Shown one piece after another: positions 25,446 through 34,838 of a DNA stretch of 64,000 nt. The DNA is taken from assembly GCA_964521575.1 (NCBI GenBank), contig CAZFSR010000001.1, positions 248,001 through 312,000 on the forward strand. Direction: 5' to 3'. The DNA comes from 79-D21 sp964521575. GTDB taxonomy: Bacteria; Synergistota; Synergistia; Synergistales; 79-D21. A model generated the notes under the pieces. That model made no database searches and had not been told where the DNA came from. It saw only the letters and a program-made list of their open reading frames with translations. Position 1 is the first letter of the stretch. Every line of letters begins with the position of its first letter. Made by a program: the position numbers and the translations under genes.

Positions 25446-26882
25446 ATGGAGAAAGAAGCCGAAGTCTCTATCCCGGTCGTGCAGCCTAAGAAGAACGGCA
25501 TCAAGATTCCCCATCCGATCAAGCTTCTTTTTTCAGTTATCTTTTTTATGGCCGTTTTGTCCTATGTCCTGCCGGCAGGACAATATGACAGGATAAAAAG
25601 CCCAATTACCGGGAAGATGGTTGTGGCCCCGGCTACCTATCACCAGGTCGAAAACACTCCGGTAACGATCCTCCAGCTTTTTTCCTCCATCCCGAGAGGG
25701 ATGGCAGCAGGCCAGGAAATCATCTTTTTCATCATTCTCGTTGCGGGAGCTTTCCAAATCATCACCGCAACAGGTGCCATCGAAGGCGGTATTGGCAGCC
25801 TTGCCACGAAGCTGCGGAATAAGGAAAAGATTATGATCCCGATAATCATGATGATGTTTTCTATCGGCGGTTTTACCTTCGGTATGGCAGAGGAAAACAT
25901 CATCTTTGTTCCCATCGGGATCGCTCTCGCCCGGGCGCTCGGTTTCGACGCGCTGGTTGGTATGGGAATGATTACCCTTGGGGCAGCCTGCGGTTTCGTG
26001 TCGGGCATCATGAACCCGTTCAGCACGGGGATCGCCCAGAGGATGGCGGAACTGCCAATGTTCTCCGGAATCGGTTACCGGATCCTCGTGTGGGCAACCA
26101 TGATGGTTATAACAGCCACATTCGTGGTCCGTTACGCCCGGAAGGTTAAATCGAGTCCAGAAAGCAGCCTGGTGCATGAACTAGAACAGGAAGAAGCAGG
26201 CAACATCATCGATCTCGACACGGTCAAACAGTTGACCGGAAAGCAAAAACTAGTCCTTCTCTCTGTGCTGGGAGCCTTTGCCTATCTAATCTACGGTGTC
26301 TTTGAAAAAGGCTACGGCATGGTTGAAATCGGGACCATCTTCCTCATTCTCGGGATCCTTGCAGGGATCATTGGCGGACTCAATACGGACAACATGATCA
26401 AGGAATTCATGGCCGGAGCAAAAGGGATGATCACAGGGGCCATCATGGTTGGGGTTGCGCGGGCGATTCTGGTCGTCATGCAGGACGGGCAAATCATCGA
26501 TACCGCGATCCACGGCATGGCCAGTTTCGTCCAGGGCCTACCGAGCTCGGTAACGGCTCTGGGCATGTACGGCATGCAGACTTTCCTGGACTTCTTTATC
26601 CCGTCCGCAACCGGCCAGGCGGCTGCGACGATGCCCATTATGATTCCGCTCGCAGATGTCTTGAAAATCAACCGTCAGGTTGCTGTTTTGGCTTATCAGT
26701 TTGGGGACGGTTTCACCAGCTATATTCTTCCTACTTCCGGCACTTTGATCGCCACGCTGGCGGTTGCAAGAATCCCTTATGAGAAATGGGTGAAGTTCCT
26801 TTTCCCTCTGTTTGCCCTGTGGTTGGCTATGGGAGGGGTCTTTGTCGTCATCGCAAACGCCATCAAGTACGGGCCGTTCTAG
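25446..26882 (+). CDS. YfcC family (basic amino-acid/peptide-type) membrane carrier
   Basis: This 478-residue membrane protein has about twelve hydrophobic segments. IPHPIKLLFSVIFFMAVLSY and LPAGQYDR start the first transmembrane region as in the YfcC family, GMAEENIIFVPIGIALARA lies in the middle, and GFVSGIMNPFSTGIAQ and FIPSATGQAAATMPI are family-type re-entrant loops. Such carriers import small acidic or amino-acid-like compounds. The adjacent hydrolases suggest the substrate is an N-acyl amino acid or short peptide; this is inferred from context. Confidence 0.8.
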   Translation: MEKEAEVSIPVVQPKKNGIKIPHPIKLLFSVIFFMAVLSYVLPAGQYDRIKSPITGKMVVAPATYHQVENTPVTILQLFSSIPRGMAAGQEIIFFIILVAGAFQIITATGAIEGGIGSLATKLRNKEKIMIPIIMMMFSIGGFTFGMAEENIIFVPIGIALARALGFDALVGMGMITLGAACGFVSGIMNPFSTGIAQRMAELPMFSGIGYRILVWATMMVITATFVVRYARKVKSSPESSLVHELEQEEAGNIIDLDTVKQLTGKQKLVLLSVLGAFAYLIYGVFEKGYGMVEIGTIFLILGILAGIIGGLNTDNMIKEFMAGAKGMITGAIMVGVARAILVVMQDGQIIDTAIHGMASFVQGLPSSVTALGMYGMQTFLDFFIPSATGQAAATMPIMIPLADVLKINRQVAVLAYQFGDGFTSYILPTSGTLIATLAVARIPYEKWVKFLFPLFALWLAMGGVFVVIANAIKYGPF

Positions 26883-26984
26883 ATCGCATGAACGCCGGTT
26901 TATTTTCTTTCATCGCGGTTTTAACGGCCCAAGGCCGGGATCCCGCGGAAGAGGACTTGGACATAAAGATTGGGAGGATCCCGC

Positions 26985-28184
26985 ATGATCGACAGAATTC
27001 GTTCCCTATCCCAGGAAATTTCACGGGACATTACCGATTGGCGACGTGAATTTCACACCTATCCCGAACTGTCGTTCAGGGAGATCGAGACGACCGCTCG
27101 CATCAAAGCGCGGCTGGAAGAAATGGGCTTCACGGACATGCGTGTAGGGCTTAAGGGAGTGCCGACTGGTCTAATCGCAGACCTCGGTTCCGGTAATCAG
27201 GGTCCGTGTTTTGCCCTTCGGGCGGACATCGACGCACTTCCCATACAGGAGAAATCGAGACTCCCCTATTCTTCGGTAAAAGACGGCGTCATGCACGCGT
27301 GTGGACACGATGCCCATGCCGCTATCCTTCTGGGAGCGGCCAGGATCCTGAAAGAGCTCGAAGCCGAACTGCCCGGACGAGTCCGTTTCATCTTCCAGCC
27401 ATCGGAAGAGTCCCCTCTCCAGAGCGGGGCGCAGGCGATGATCGAGAATGGTGCATTGGAAAGAGTGGATGCCATCGCCGGGCTGCACATCTGGGGGACG
27501 CTGCCGGCTGGAAAGGTGGGGCTTCACGCTGGGCCATTCATGGCGGCATCGGACGAGTGGGAAATTACCATCCGCGGCAAGGGTGGACACGGCGGTGTAC
27601 CGCACCTGGCAACGGATCCCATCGTGGCTGCGGGAGCCCTTCTTGGGAGCCTGCAGACCCTGGTGAGCCGGGAAACCGATCCTCTAGAATCCGCCGTTGT
27701 TTCCTGCTGTCGTATCGCAGCAGGAACCTCGGTCAACATTATTCCGGACAGCGCTTCCCTGGAGGGTATCGTGCGGACGTTCAACCCGAGCGTCAGGGCT
27801 GCAATGCCGGGCCGTATGGCCCGTCTCTGCAGCGGGATCTGCGAAGCCATGGGTTGCAGGGCAGAAGTCGACTACAAGAATGTCCTGCCAGCCACAGTAA
27901 ACGACCCCATTTTGACAGAAAGAGCAACCACGGTTGCGCGAAATGTCCTTGGGGCAGACAAGGTAATGGATATCCCTCCCTCGATGGGCTCCGAAGACAT
28001 GAGCTACTATCTGCAGGACGTTCCCGGCGTGTTCTTATTCCTGGGGACGGAAAACGGTGAAAAAGGCATCGGCCGGCCCCAGCACCACCCTGAGTTCGAT
28101 GTGGACGACGATGTCCTTCCGGCCGGTAGCAGCTTGTTGGCCGCGCTGGCCTGGAACTTCCTGGACCAGAAAACGACACGTTGA
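26985..28184 (+). CDS. M20D family amidohydrolase (N-acyl-L-amino acid/hippurate hydrolase type)
   Basis: This 399-residue zinc aminoacylase/carboxypeptidase family protein shows WRREFHTYPELSFREIET, ALRADIDALPIQE, VMHACGHDAHAAILLG (metal Cys/His), FQPSEESPLQSGAQAMI (catalytic glutamates), GKGGHGGVPHLATDP in the dimerisation domain and a C-terminal SEDMSYY. Family members cleave N-acyl or N-benzoyl amino acids. The ATG at MIDRIR is chosen because GGGAGG is 7 bases before it. The downstream intergenic gap contains a GC hairpin. Confidence 0.88.
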   Translation: MIDRIRSLSQEISRDITDWRREFHTYPELSFREIETTARIKARLEEMGFTDMRVGLKGVPTGLIADLGSGNQGPCFALRADIDALPIQEKSRLPYSSVKDGVMHACGHDAHAAILLGAARILKELEAELPGRVRFIFQPSEESPLQSGAQAMIENGALERVDAIAGLHIWGTLPAGKVGLHAGPFMAASDEWEITIRGKGGHGGVPHLATDPIVAAGALLGSLQTLVSRETDPLESAVVSCCRIAAGTSVNIIPDSASLEGIVRTFNPSVRAAMPGRMARLCSGICEAMGCRAEVDYKNVLPATVNDPILTERATTVARNVLGADKVMDIPPSMGSEDMSYYLQDVPGVFLFLGTENGEKGIGRPQHHPEFDVDDDVLPAGSSLLAALAWNFLDQKTTR

Positions 28185-28190
28185 TTTTTC

Positions 28191-28225
28191 CCCCCGGCCC
28201 CCTGGTAGAAGAAGGGGGCCGGGGG
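28191..28225. other. Intercistronic GC hairpin
   Basis: CCCCCGGCCCCC (28191-28202) pairs perfectly with GGGGGCCGGGGG (28214-28225) across an 11-base loop. No T run follows on either strand, so it is more likely an mRNA-stability or attenuation element between the two M20 genes than a terminator. Confidence 0.5.
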
Positions 28226-28277
28226 ACTCCCCAACAAGCCTGTCCCTGCCAGGAAAACAAGATAAGGAGAGGTTCTG

Positions 28278-29462
28278 ATGAACCGGAGAAAGAAACGGAT
28301 CGTGACGATCGTTGATAAGCTGGGAATCGATCTCGTCGCTCTTTCCCATTCAATACATGGGAAACCAGAACTTGGTTTCGAGGAATACTTCGCATGTGAT
28401 GCCCTCACAAAAGTTCTTGCCAGGCACGGATTCAGCGTTAGAACGGGAATCGGTTCTATGCAGACGGCTTTCATTGCCGAGTCCATGGGCAGCGAAAAGG
28501 GCCCTCATATCGCTTTTCTCGCAGAATATGACGCTCTTCCGGGCATCGGGCACGGTTGTGGCCATAACCTGATCAGCGCTATGTCTGTCGGGGCGGGGAT
28601 CGCTCTCGCTTCTTTCGTCGGAGAATTCGGTGGCAAAGTCTCGGTGATCGGAACACCGGGTGAAGAGACGAGGGGGGGGAAAATCGGCCTATTGGAGGAG
28701 GGGATCTTCGAAGGTGTGGATTTCGCCCTGATGGTGCACCCTACTTCAGGGCCAAACATGATCATGCGCAGCGCTCGCGCCTGCACGAGCCTCTTTGTCA
28801 ACTTCAGGGGAGTTTCGGCACACTCATCGACACCGGAACGCGGGATCAATGCCCTGGCCGCAGTAATGTCAACTTTTCAGAACATTGATACCCTGCGATC
28901 GGTTTTCGAGCCCCAGGACAACGTCAATGGAGTCGTGACTAACGGCGGCGGAGCCAGCAACGTCATCCCCGATTTTGCCGCTTGCGAATTCTGTCTCAGG
29001 TCGCAAACGCTGCGGAACCTTGAGCAACTCATCGAAAAGATCCAGCGGTGCGTTTCCTCTGCGGAACTTTTAACGGGAGCGAAGGCCGAGATCCGAGTCG
29101 ATCCGCTCTTTGCAGAACGTTATCCGAACCGGGTCATGGGTGAACTCTTCCGTACCAACCTCGAGATTCTTGGAGAAACGGCTGTTTACCCTGATCCCAA
29201 CACCTTTTATGGTTCTTCGGACATCGGGAACGTCTCCCTGCGTCTCCCTACGATCCACGAGTACCTTTCCATAGCCCCAGGGACCGTCAACGCTCATTCC
29301 GCCGCTTTCGCCGAGGCTGCGGTTTCCCGTAGGGCGGATGAAGTCTGTCTATTGGGGGCGAAAAGCCTTGCAATGACCGGTTATGACCTGTTGTCGAGCG
29401 AGAAAATGCGCAAGGAAGCCCGCGCCAGCTTCGAAAGCCAGGTCCCGGACTGCTACCGGTGA
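28278..29462 (+). CDS. M20 family metallopeptidase/amidohydrolase (AbgB/PM20D2-like)
   Basis: This 394-residue protein of the same superfamily as its neighbour belongs to a different branch: SIHGKPELGFEEYFACDALT, LAEYDALPGIGHGCGHNLI, VIGTPGEETRGGK, FRGVSAHSSTPERGINALAA and a C-terminal GSSDIGNVSLRLP. The branch includes AbgB and PM20D2-type enzymes that cleave dipeptides or p-aminobenzoyl-glutamate. AAGGAGAGG precedes the ATG. Together with the upstream genes it suggests salvage of acylated or peptide-linked amino acids. Confidence 0.85.
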   Translation: MNRRKKRIVTIVDKLGIDLVALSHSIHGKPELGFEEYFACDALTKVLARHGFSVRTGIGSMQTAFIAESMGSEKGPHIAFLAEYDALPGIGHGCGHNLISAMSVGAGIALASFVGEFGGKVSVIGTPGEETRGGKIGLLEEGIFEGVDFALMVHPTSGPNMIMRSARACTSLFVNFRGVSAHSSTPERGINALAAVMSTFQNIDTLRSVFEPQDNVNGVVTNGGGASNVIPDFAACEFCLRSQTLRNLEQLIEKIQRCVSSAELLTGAKAEIRVDPLFAERYPNRVMGELFRTNLEILGETAVYPDPNTFYGSSDIGNVSLRLPTIHEYLSIAPGTVNAHSAAFAEAAVSRRADEVCLLGAKSLAMTGYDLLSSEKMRKEARASFESQVPDCYR

Positions 29463-29478
29463 TCTGGCTAATGGTGAA

Positions 29479-30390
29479 TTACCCGTTGCTTGAATCCAGC
29501 TCTCGCCTTAGGATTTCCAGGAATCGCTTGGATTCCTTTGTTAGGTAGGAGTTCTTCAGCTTGATGTAGGAAAGGGTTGCGAAGTTTCCAGGGATGGGAA
29601 TCGCGACAATGTCGAACTTCGACATGAACCTTGGGTGGAGCTTGCAGCCGATGCTGAAGGCGGTTGTCTGGGAAACCACATTGCACTTCAGCTCTCGGTC
29701 GGTAACAGTTATGGTCTTGTTCGGGTTGATGATCTTCAGCGAACTCAGCTCAGGCATATAGCTGATGCTGTTGGTTTTTTCGCTCTCGTACTTCACGAAC
29801 ATGTAATTGTTCAGCTTTTCAAACGGGAACGGAGAAACCGAGAGCAGAGGATGTTTTTTGCTGATGTTGACGTTTACCGGCATTTCTGTGATTCGGAAGG
29901 ATTCCATATGATTCGAGCTCAGGATGCTATCGCATAAGGCCAGGGACTGATTGTTGATCACAAGGATACCCAAGTCGTACCTACAGCAGGCAACCCCATC
30001 GATCACGCCCATCAGGTCTTCCGTGCGGATGCTGAAATCCAGTTTCTCATCCCTGTTGTATTCCGCGCACATGGCGACAAAAGCTTCCATGACGTATGAG
30101 TAACTTTTTGTAACTAGCCGAAAGCTGGACTGTTCCGGGGATTGCGACACGGACTTAATGTTGTCGACCTGCTCAAGGATTGTCCTGGCGTATCGGTAGA
30201 CGCTCTCTCCTTCCCTCGTTAGGAGACTTCCCTTGTTGCTCCGGTGAAACAGCGTGATTTTCAACTCCTCTTCAAGGTTCCTGATAGCGGTGCTTAGGCT
30301 GGGCTGCGAAACGTAAAGCGCTTGGGCCGCCCTGAAAATGGATCCCTGGTTCACGATCTCGACAAGGTAGCGCAGGTGGTCGATATTCAT
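29479..30390 (-). CDS. LysR family transcriptional regulator
   Basis: This 303-residue protein has an N-terminal LysR helix-turn-helix (LRYLVEIVNQGSIFRAAQAL, then YVSQPSLSTAIRNLEEEL), a linker helix and an effector-binding domain of two alpha/beta lobes. It is convergent with the acyl-amino-acid operon and divergent from the DUF488 gene. It is the likely regulator of the operon by proximity. Its base composition is like that of the operon and lower in GC than the genes before 23.9 kb, consistent with joint transfer. Confidence 0.9.
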   Translation of the reverse strand: MNIDHLRYLVEIVNQGSIFRAAQALYVSQPSLSTAIRNLEEELKITLFHRSNKGSLLTREGESVYRYARTILEQVDNIKSVSQSPEQSSFRLVTKSYSYVMEAFVAMCAEYNRDEKLDFSIRTEDLMGVIDGVACCRYDLGILVINNQSLALCDSILSSNHMESFRITEMPVNVNISKKHPLLSVSPFPFEKLNNYMFVKYESEKTNSISYMPELSSLKIINPNKTITVTDRELKCNVVSQTTAFSIGCKLHPRFMSKFDIVAIPIPGNFATLSYIKLKNSYLTKESKRFLEILRRELDSSNG

Positions 30391-30462
30391 GCTTTTTTTC
30401 TCCCATCGTAGAGTTCTACAATATGATGTAAGTGTATCCTAAATTCACTTGGAGGAATCTGG

Positions 30463-30900
30463 ATGGATCTGTTCACGATCGGGTTTGCCGGCAAGAGCGC
30501 GGAGCAATTCTTCACGTCACTTATGAAGCACGGGGTGAAGAAGGTAATCGACATCCGCCTGAACAACGCCTCCCAGCTGGCGGGTTTCACCAAGAAGAAC
30601 GACCTGAAATATTTCCTGAAGGTGATCGCCGGCATCGAGTACGAGTACATCCCCCAGCTTGCCGCCACGAAGGAAATAATGGACGGCTTTCGGGGCGGGA
30701 AGATCTCCTGGGAGGAATTTAAAGCCACCTACCTGGACCTGCTCGAGGAACGGCAGGTACTAACAACGCTGAAGCCTGAGGACTTCGACCGGGCCTGCCT
30801 GCTCTGCAGCGAGGAGAAGCCGGATCAATGCCATAGAAAACTTGCGGCGGAGTGGCTGAAGGGGAAGTGGGAAGGAGTTGAGGTTAAGAATATGTTGTAA
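30463..30900 (+). CDS. DUF488 family protein
   Basis: This 145-residue protein has the DUF488 pattern: an N-terminal FTIGFAGKSAEQFFTSLMKH, VKKVIDIRLNNASQLAGF, and a C-terminal CLLCSEEKPDQCHRKLAAEW with conserved Cys and His. GGAGGAA precedes the ATG. The biochemical function is unknown. Some DUF488 genes occur near restriction or DNA-modification loci; the next gene here is a DNA methylase. Confidence 0.85.
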   Translation: MDLFTIGFAGKSAEQFFTSLMKHGVKKVIDIRLNNASQLAGFTKKNDLKYFLKVIAGIEYEYIPQLAATKEIMDGFRGGKISWEEFKATYLDLLEERQVLTTLKPEDFDRACLLCSEEKPDQCHRKLAAEWLKGKWEGVEVKNML

Positions 30901-31213
30901 GCATATGTATTGGCCCCCGCCCGAATTGCATATGCTTTTCCGTTGGAGAAGCGAGGGGAGGGCGATATATGAGAGCATATGTACTAGAGAACATATCTCC
31001 GAAGCAGTATAGGCATTAACATCGGTAACGGTGGGTTGATTTCAGGGGAGCAATATAATGGTTAGCGATATGGGATTGTAGAAAAAGCCCCGGTTTTACG
31101 CTCGAGCTATCGCTTAAGACGGACTCGCAACTAGAAGATTAAAGACATAAAAAACATCCTGCGGTGTCGTGATAAACAAATTCAACTGTGAATCCACATT
31201 CGAAATAACGTTA
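30901..31213. other. Intergenic region with three GCATATG copies
   Basis: This is 313 bases between DUF488 and the end of the methylase gene. GCATATG occurs at 30901-30907, 30928-30934 and 30975-30981, within 81 bases. The middle copy extends to palindromic GCATATGC. No terminator or open frame of note is visible. Composition becomes strongly AT-rich toward the methylase. Confidence 0.5.
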
Positions 31214-33574
31214 CTAACTGTATATTTCGCTTAGCGATTCAGCAAAGAGCGCTTTAGCTTGGGCGCGAAGCTCGAAACTTTTCTGTATTTTTATAGTAAT
31301 CTGTTTGAGTTGCTCTTCTTCAGGGATCAACACAAGAATATTATTGAAATCATCATCGGAAACAGAAGGAATGGCCGCTCCAGTTCTAAGTCGCAAGATT
31401 TGATTCAAGAAAAAATCGGTTTTAAAGTAATATATTAGGTAATAGGGGTCCACTGCAAAAGGTCGTATAACCTTAAAGCCATTTGTGCATATGGATTTGT
31501 CGTATTCGCTAGTTACCAGTGCAGAGGCATGTTTAGATGTTCCTATCGAATTTCCCGCTACGCTCGTGATAACATCACCCGTTCTTACCTCAAAGGTTGC
31601 CCGGCTCGGCAACTCATGAACGGGTATCTCAGAATAGGAGATAATCTCACTTGTAGATGGATTTAAGTCCGATATTTCTATGTATTTAACTATTTTGTTT
31701 TTTTGTTTTAATAAAGGAGCTTTCCCTCGGATTATTTTTGCAATTGAGTGAAGGGGGATAGATCTTCTGTTTATCAAATAATGAACATTTTTCATATATT
31801 TTGGTGAATAATACTCAAAATCAAATCTTCCCTTTATGTCTTTAGATTCAACAACAAAACAATCATCGCTATCTTGAATTTTATTAGTTTGTAAATAAAG
31901 TTCATATTGTTTGTTGATTTTAGTGCAGTCCTCATTAACAATAGGATTTCCGATTGAGTCAAGAAGGGGGTTTCCAAAAGGATCTTTCCTGTACAAAACA
32001 CTAGCATTTTTGTTATATATATATCCAAGGTTGTTGATTTTTGCGAAAAACACGAAGGAAGCATTATTTATATCTGGGTTTTCCTTTTTCTTCAAAAACA
32101 GGACTGAGGCTTTAACGCCTGTTCCGAAGGGGACAAAGGCTTGATCTGGCAGTTTGATAACTCCTATCAAATCACACTTGCTTAAGATATAGGTTCTGAC
32201 ATATTCTAGACTTGGATTTTCTAAATCTCCGTCTGGGAGAACTATCCCCATTCGGCCGTTCGGTTTTAATAGATCGATGCACCTTTCAATGAAAAGTATA
32301 TCTGGAGTTTGTCCGTTTTGAAGCGTTTGTGGTTTTTTCCCACACCACTTATAGCCGAGATTAAAGGAAGAAAGCGTTTTCTTATCAGTGATTTTTCCTT
32401 GAGAACCAAAAGGAGGATTAGTCAATATTAAGTCATAGGCATCTCTGGTTAGTATCTTACTAACGGAGCCTGTTTTTAAATCGGAAAGCGCGTTACAACA
32501 ATCTACATTCATTGCATCCGAGCCTTCGAAGATAAAGCGCAAATTTGCGACTCTAGCTATAGTAGGGTTAATTTCTGTCCCGAACACGCAATTCTTTATG
32601 TAATACTGGATGTCTTTTTCCTTATTGTTGCTTCTAACAAAAGAAATTACCTGCCTTAAAAAACCTCCCGTACCGCAAGCAGGGTCAAGGACAGTTTCGT
32701 TGAATTGTGGTTTTAAAAAGTTGACCATTAAGCTGATTATTGGATCGGGAGTGAAAAACTGACCGCGCTCTCCTTTTTGTCCACTAGTAATAACTTTTTG
32801 AAAGATTAATCCCTTTATGTCGCTATCCATATCAAATAAGTTATACCTTTGTAACTGAGCTATAGTAAAAGCCAAAACCGAGGGGGTTAATTTTATCCCT
32901 TCATTAAACTTAAATAGCGCCGGATATTTTGAGGCGACTTCTTCATACAGAAAGTTAATTCTTTGCGTGAAACGATAGCCTTCTGGGCCGTGCAAATCAA
33001 CTGCTTCTGCTTCCGATAAATAGAAATCAAGCTTTTCTTCGGAACTTTTTTGTTCATCTACAAACTTTACCATTAGAATCTTTATCAGCTCATTAAAAAC
33101 CTCAGCAGTTGAATATCCTTCGTTTGCGTAAATATGGTTGTGAATTGTTTCGATCAAACCTAAAAGGTCTTTTGGTAAAATCAGATCCTTTTTGAATAAA
33201 CAAAAGTCTCCAAAAGAAAAAACAGGAGTAGTTGGGTAATTTATTATTTTTTTACTTTCAGCTAAATATTTATAAAAAAAGAAAGAGTTGTTTTTAAAGA
33301 AAAGTAAATAAATATTTCGTTTAATAACTTCTCCAACCAGTTTAAATTTTTCATGACACCGATCGATATTATTGGATGTAACATCGCATATTAAAAATAG
33401 ATTATCTATAACATGCGGCTGGTTTTCCTTGAAAACGGCTAAGTCTATGCAAATGTCCTCAATAAAGAAATTTTCTGATAAGGCAGAAACGTTGTAAAAG
33501 AAGTCGTTAATCAACTTATCTCTTAAAAGCGCTATATGTGGTTTTACTAAAAGCAAAGATTTATTTGACTCCAA
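31214..33574 (-). CDS. N6-adenine DNA methyltransferase with fused C-terminal specificity domain (HsdM-HsdS-like)
   Basis: This 786-residue protein has an N6_Mtase core with SAM motif I DPACGTGGF (about residue 297) and catalytic NPPF (about residue 385). An HsdM-type entrance GERGQFFTPDPIISLMV lies between 275 and 295. The last 190 residues (SIAKIIRGKAPLLKQ, LRTGAAIPSVSDDDFNNILV) are a single target-recognition domain of the HsdS type, so modification and recognition are on one chain. The N-terminal 190 residues are unassigned. A TTG start follows GGGGGCG. Strongly AT-rich, unlike the flanking genome. It diverges from the nuclease gene. Confidence 0.9.
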   Translation of the reverse strand: MESNKSLLLVKPHIALLRDKLINDFFYNVSALSENFFIEDICIDLAVFKENQPHVIDNLFLICDVTSNNIDRCHEKFKLVGEVIKRNIYLLFFKNNSFFFYKYLAESKKIINYPTTPVFSFGDFCLFKKDLILPKDLLGLIETIHNHIYANEGYSTAEVFNELIKILMVKFVDEQKSSEEKLDFYLSEAEAVDLHGPEGYRFTQRINFLYEEVASKYPALFKFNEGIKLTPSVLAFTIAQLQRYNLFDMDSDIKGLIFQKVITSGQKGERGQFFTPDPIISLMVNFLKPQFNETVLDPACGTGGFLRQVISFVRSNNKEKDIQYYIKNCVFGTEINPTIARVANLRFIFEGSDAMNVDCCNALSDLKTGSVSKILTRDAYDLILTNPPFGSQGKITDKKTLSSFNLGYKWCGKKPQTLQNGQTPDILFIERCIDLLKPNGRMGIVLPDGDLENPSLEYVRTYILSKCDLIGVIKLPDQAFVPFGTGVKASVLFLKKKENPDINNASFVFFAKINNLGYIYNKNASVLYRKDPFGNPLLDSIGNPIVNEDCTKINKQYELYLQTNKIQDSDDCFVVESKDIKGRFDFEYYSPKYMKNVHYLINRRSIPLHSIAKIIRGKAPLLKQKNKIVKYIEISDLNPSTSEIISYSEIPVHELPSRATFEVRTGDVITSVAGNSIGTSKHASALVTSEYDKSICTNGFKVIRPFAVDPYYLIYYFKTDFFLNQILRLRTGAAIPSVSDDDFNNILVLIPEEEQLKQITIKIQKSFELRAQAKALFAESLSEIYS

Positions 33575-33586
33575 AATAGACGCCCC

Positions 33587-33637
33587 CTAACACCAATGTG
33601 TTAGAAAAAGTATTACACGAGGAAGTAGAAACGTCAA
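33587..33637 (-). promoter_or_regulatory. Candidate promoter and operator of the methylase gene
   Basis: On the minus strand TTGACG (33637-33632) is followed 16 bases later by TAATAC (33615-33610), a weak -10. A perfect dyad, CTAACAC-CAAT-GTGTTAG, occupies 33587-33604, between the proposed -10 and the SD. Such a site would suit auto-repression by the methylase or another regulator; no regulator gene was found. Confidence 0.4.
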
Positions 33638-33706
33638 GAAAGATGCTGGTTTTAATGATTCAATATGGATTGCGAGGAAGACAAATCATGTTGGGAGGAT
33701 AGGCGA

Positions 33707-34678
33707 ATGGGTTTGCGGGAATTTATTGAAGAAAATTTCGGCGTGGCGGAAGAGACTTTTGTGGAAGCTATGAAAATGAGCCCAGGCTCTATGGGAGCGC
33801 TTGCTGGAGCAATATCTGAGGTGTTATTGAAAAGACTACTAGAAGAGAGAGATTACGAAGTGCTACGTATCAAAGAAAAGCCGGCGGGAGGCAATGACGC
33901 AAAAGCAGAGGGAATAAAAGGGGACTTCTACATACGGAAGAGAAGCAATTCCGAAAAATGGTACGTAGTGGAGTGCAAGGGCTTAAAAACGAATTCCGAG
34001 TTTAGGGGTGCTAAATGGTGTAAAAAAGAAGCACTTTATAGATATCTAAAAAGCCTTGCCTTTCCAAAAAGCAAAGAAGAAATTATGAGCAGTGGAATTA
34101 AAATATACGAAAGGGCAAAAATTAAATATGAGAAAGAAGCAAAAAATAAGGGTAAGAACTTCCCACCTTTTAAATGGGATATAAGGTGTCCTGGGCCAAA
34201 TAATGCAAACCTAGAAGGCTTATGGCAAACGGAAAAGGACCTAAGAGCATGGGTGTTTAAACAGAACGACGTCCTTTTCACAGAAGAAAAATATAGGAAG
34301 AGGCAGGGTGTTATAATTAATTTAGAAACCCACAAACCATCTAGAAGAATAAGCCAGAAAGGAATACTTCAAACAGGACCTTTAGTATCAGATTTCAGCA
34401 TATTAGCGGTGGATCTTTTTTTTAGAACAGGAAGACATGAATTTGTTTATGTAAACCCGGAACGAATAAGTCATTCCCCTTCTTCGCCTGAGCACTTATA
34501 CCAAAATTACACAATAGATGTTCTTGTCCCTGGACTAAAAGAAGAATTAAATATTAGATATCCCTGGTTTACGGATATAGATAAATTAATTCTAGAAACA
34601 AATCCGAGCGAAAGAGAACTGGATGAAACGCAACTAGATAGGAGAGGGGTAGAAGGATACATAGAAGAAGAGGAATGA
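33707..34678 (+). CDS. Putative PD-(D/E)xK restriction endonuclease
   Basis: This 323-residue AT-rich gene diverges from the methylase. GDFYIRKRSNSEKWYVVECK (residues 72-91) carries the nuclease core D-x15-E-x-K (Asp73, Glu89, Lys91). A preceding helix holds Glu38 (ISEVLLKRLLEE), a frequent extra catalytic residue. I recognise no named family in the rest. The context makes it the likely cognate nuclease. The ATG at MGLREF is chosen because GGGAGG is eight bases upstream; an ATG 14 codons earlier has none. Confidence 0.65.
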   Translation: MGLREFIEENFGVAEETFVEAMKMSPGSMGALAGAISEVLLKRLLEERDYEVLRIKEKPAGGNDAKAEGIKGDFYIRKRSNSEKWYVVECKGLKTNSEFRGAKWCKKEALYRYLKSLAFPKSKEEIMSSGIKIYERAKIKYEKEAKNKGKNFPPFKWDIRCPGPNNANLEGLWQTEKDLRAWVFKQNDVLFTEEKYRKRQGVIINLETHKPSRRISQKGILQTGPLVSDFSILAVDLFFRTGRHEFVYVNPERISHSPSSPEHLYQNYTIDVLVPGLKEELNIRYPWFTDIDKLILETNPSERELDETQLDRRGVEGYIEEEE

Positions 34679-34838
34679 AAAACAAAACTAAGAAATAAAT
34701 GGTTTTGTAAAAGTAAGGCGATTAGAGCCTAACAAAGTGAAAGGGCAATATTCGAGTCTCGGTATCTAAGTAAGCAAACTACATTATTATTCGTTTGGAG
34801 GCAAAGGCGAATAGCAGTCTAAGGTTGTATTGACCCTC
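34679..34838. other. Short AT-rich intergenic stretch
   Basis: No gene, terminator or strong promoter is recognisable between the nuclease gene and the small open frame at 34839. Confidence 0.5.

Noticed and set aside
31834..32144. Short frames inside the methylase gene on both strands
   Set aside because: Shadows within a well-supported 786-residue gene.
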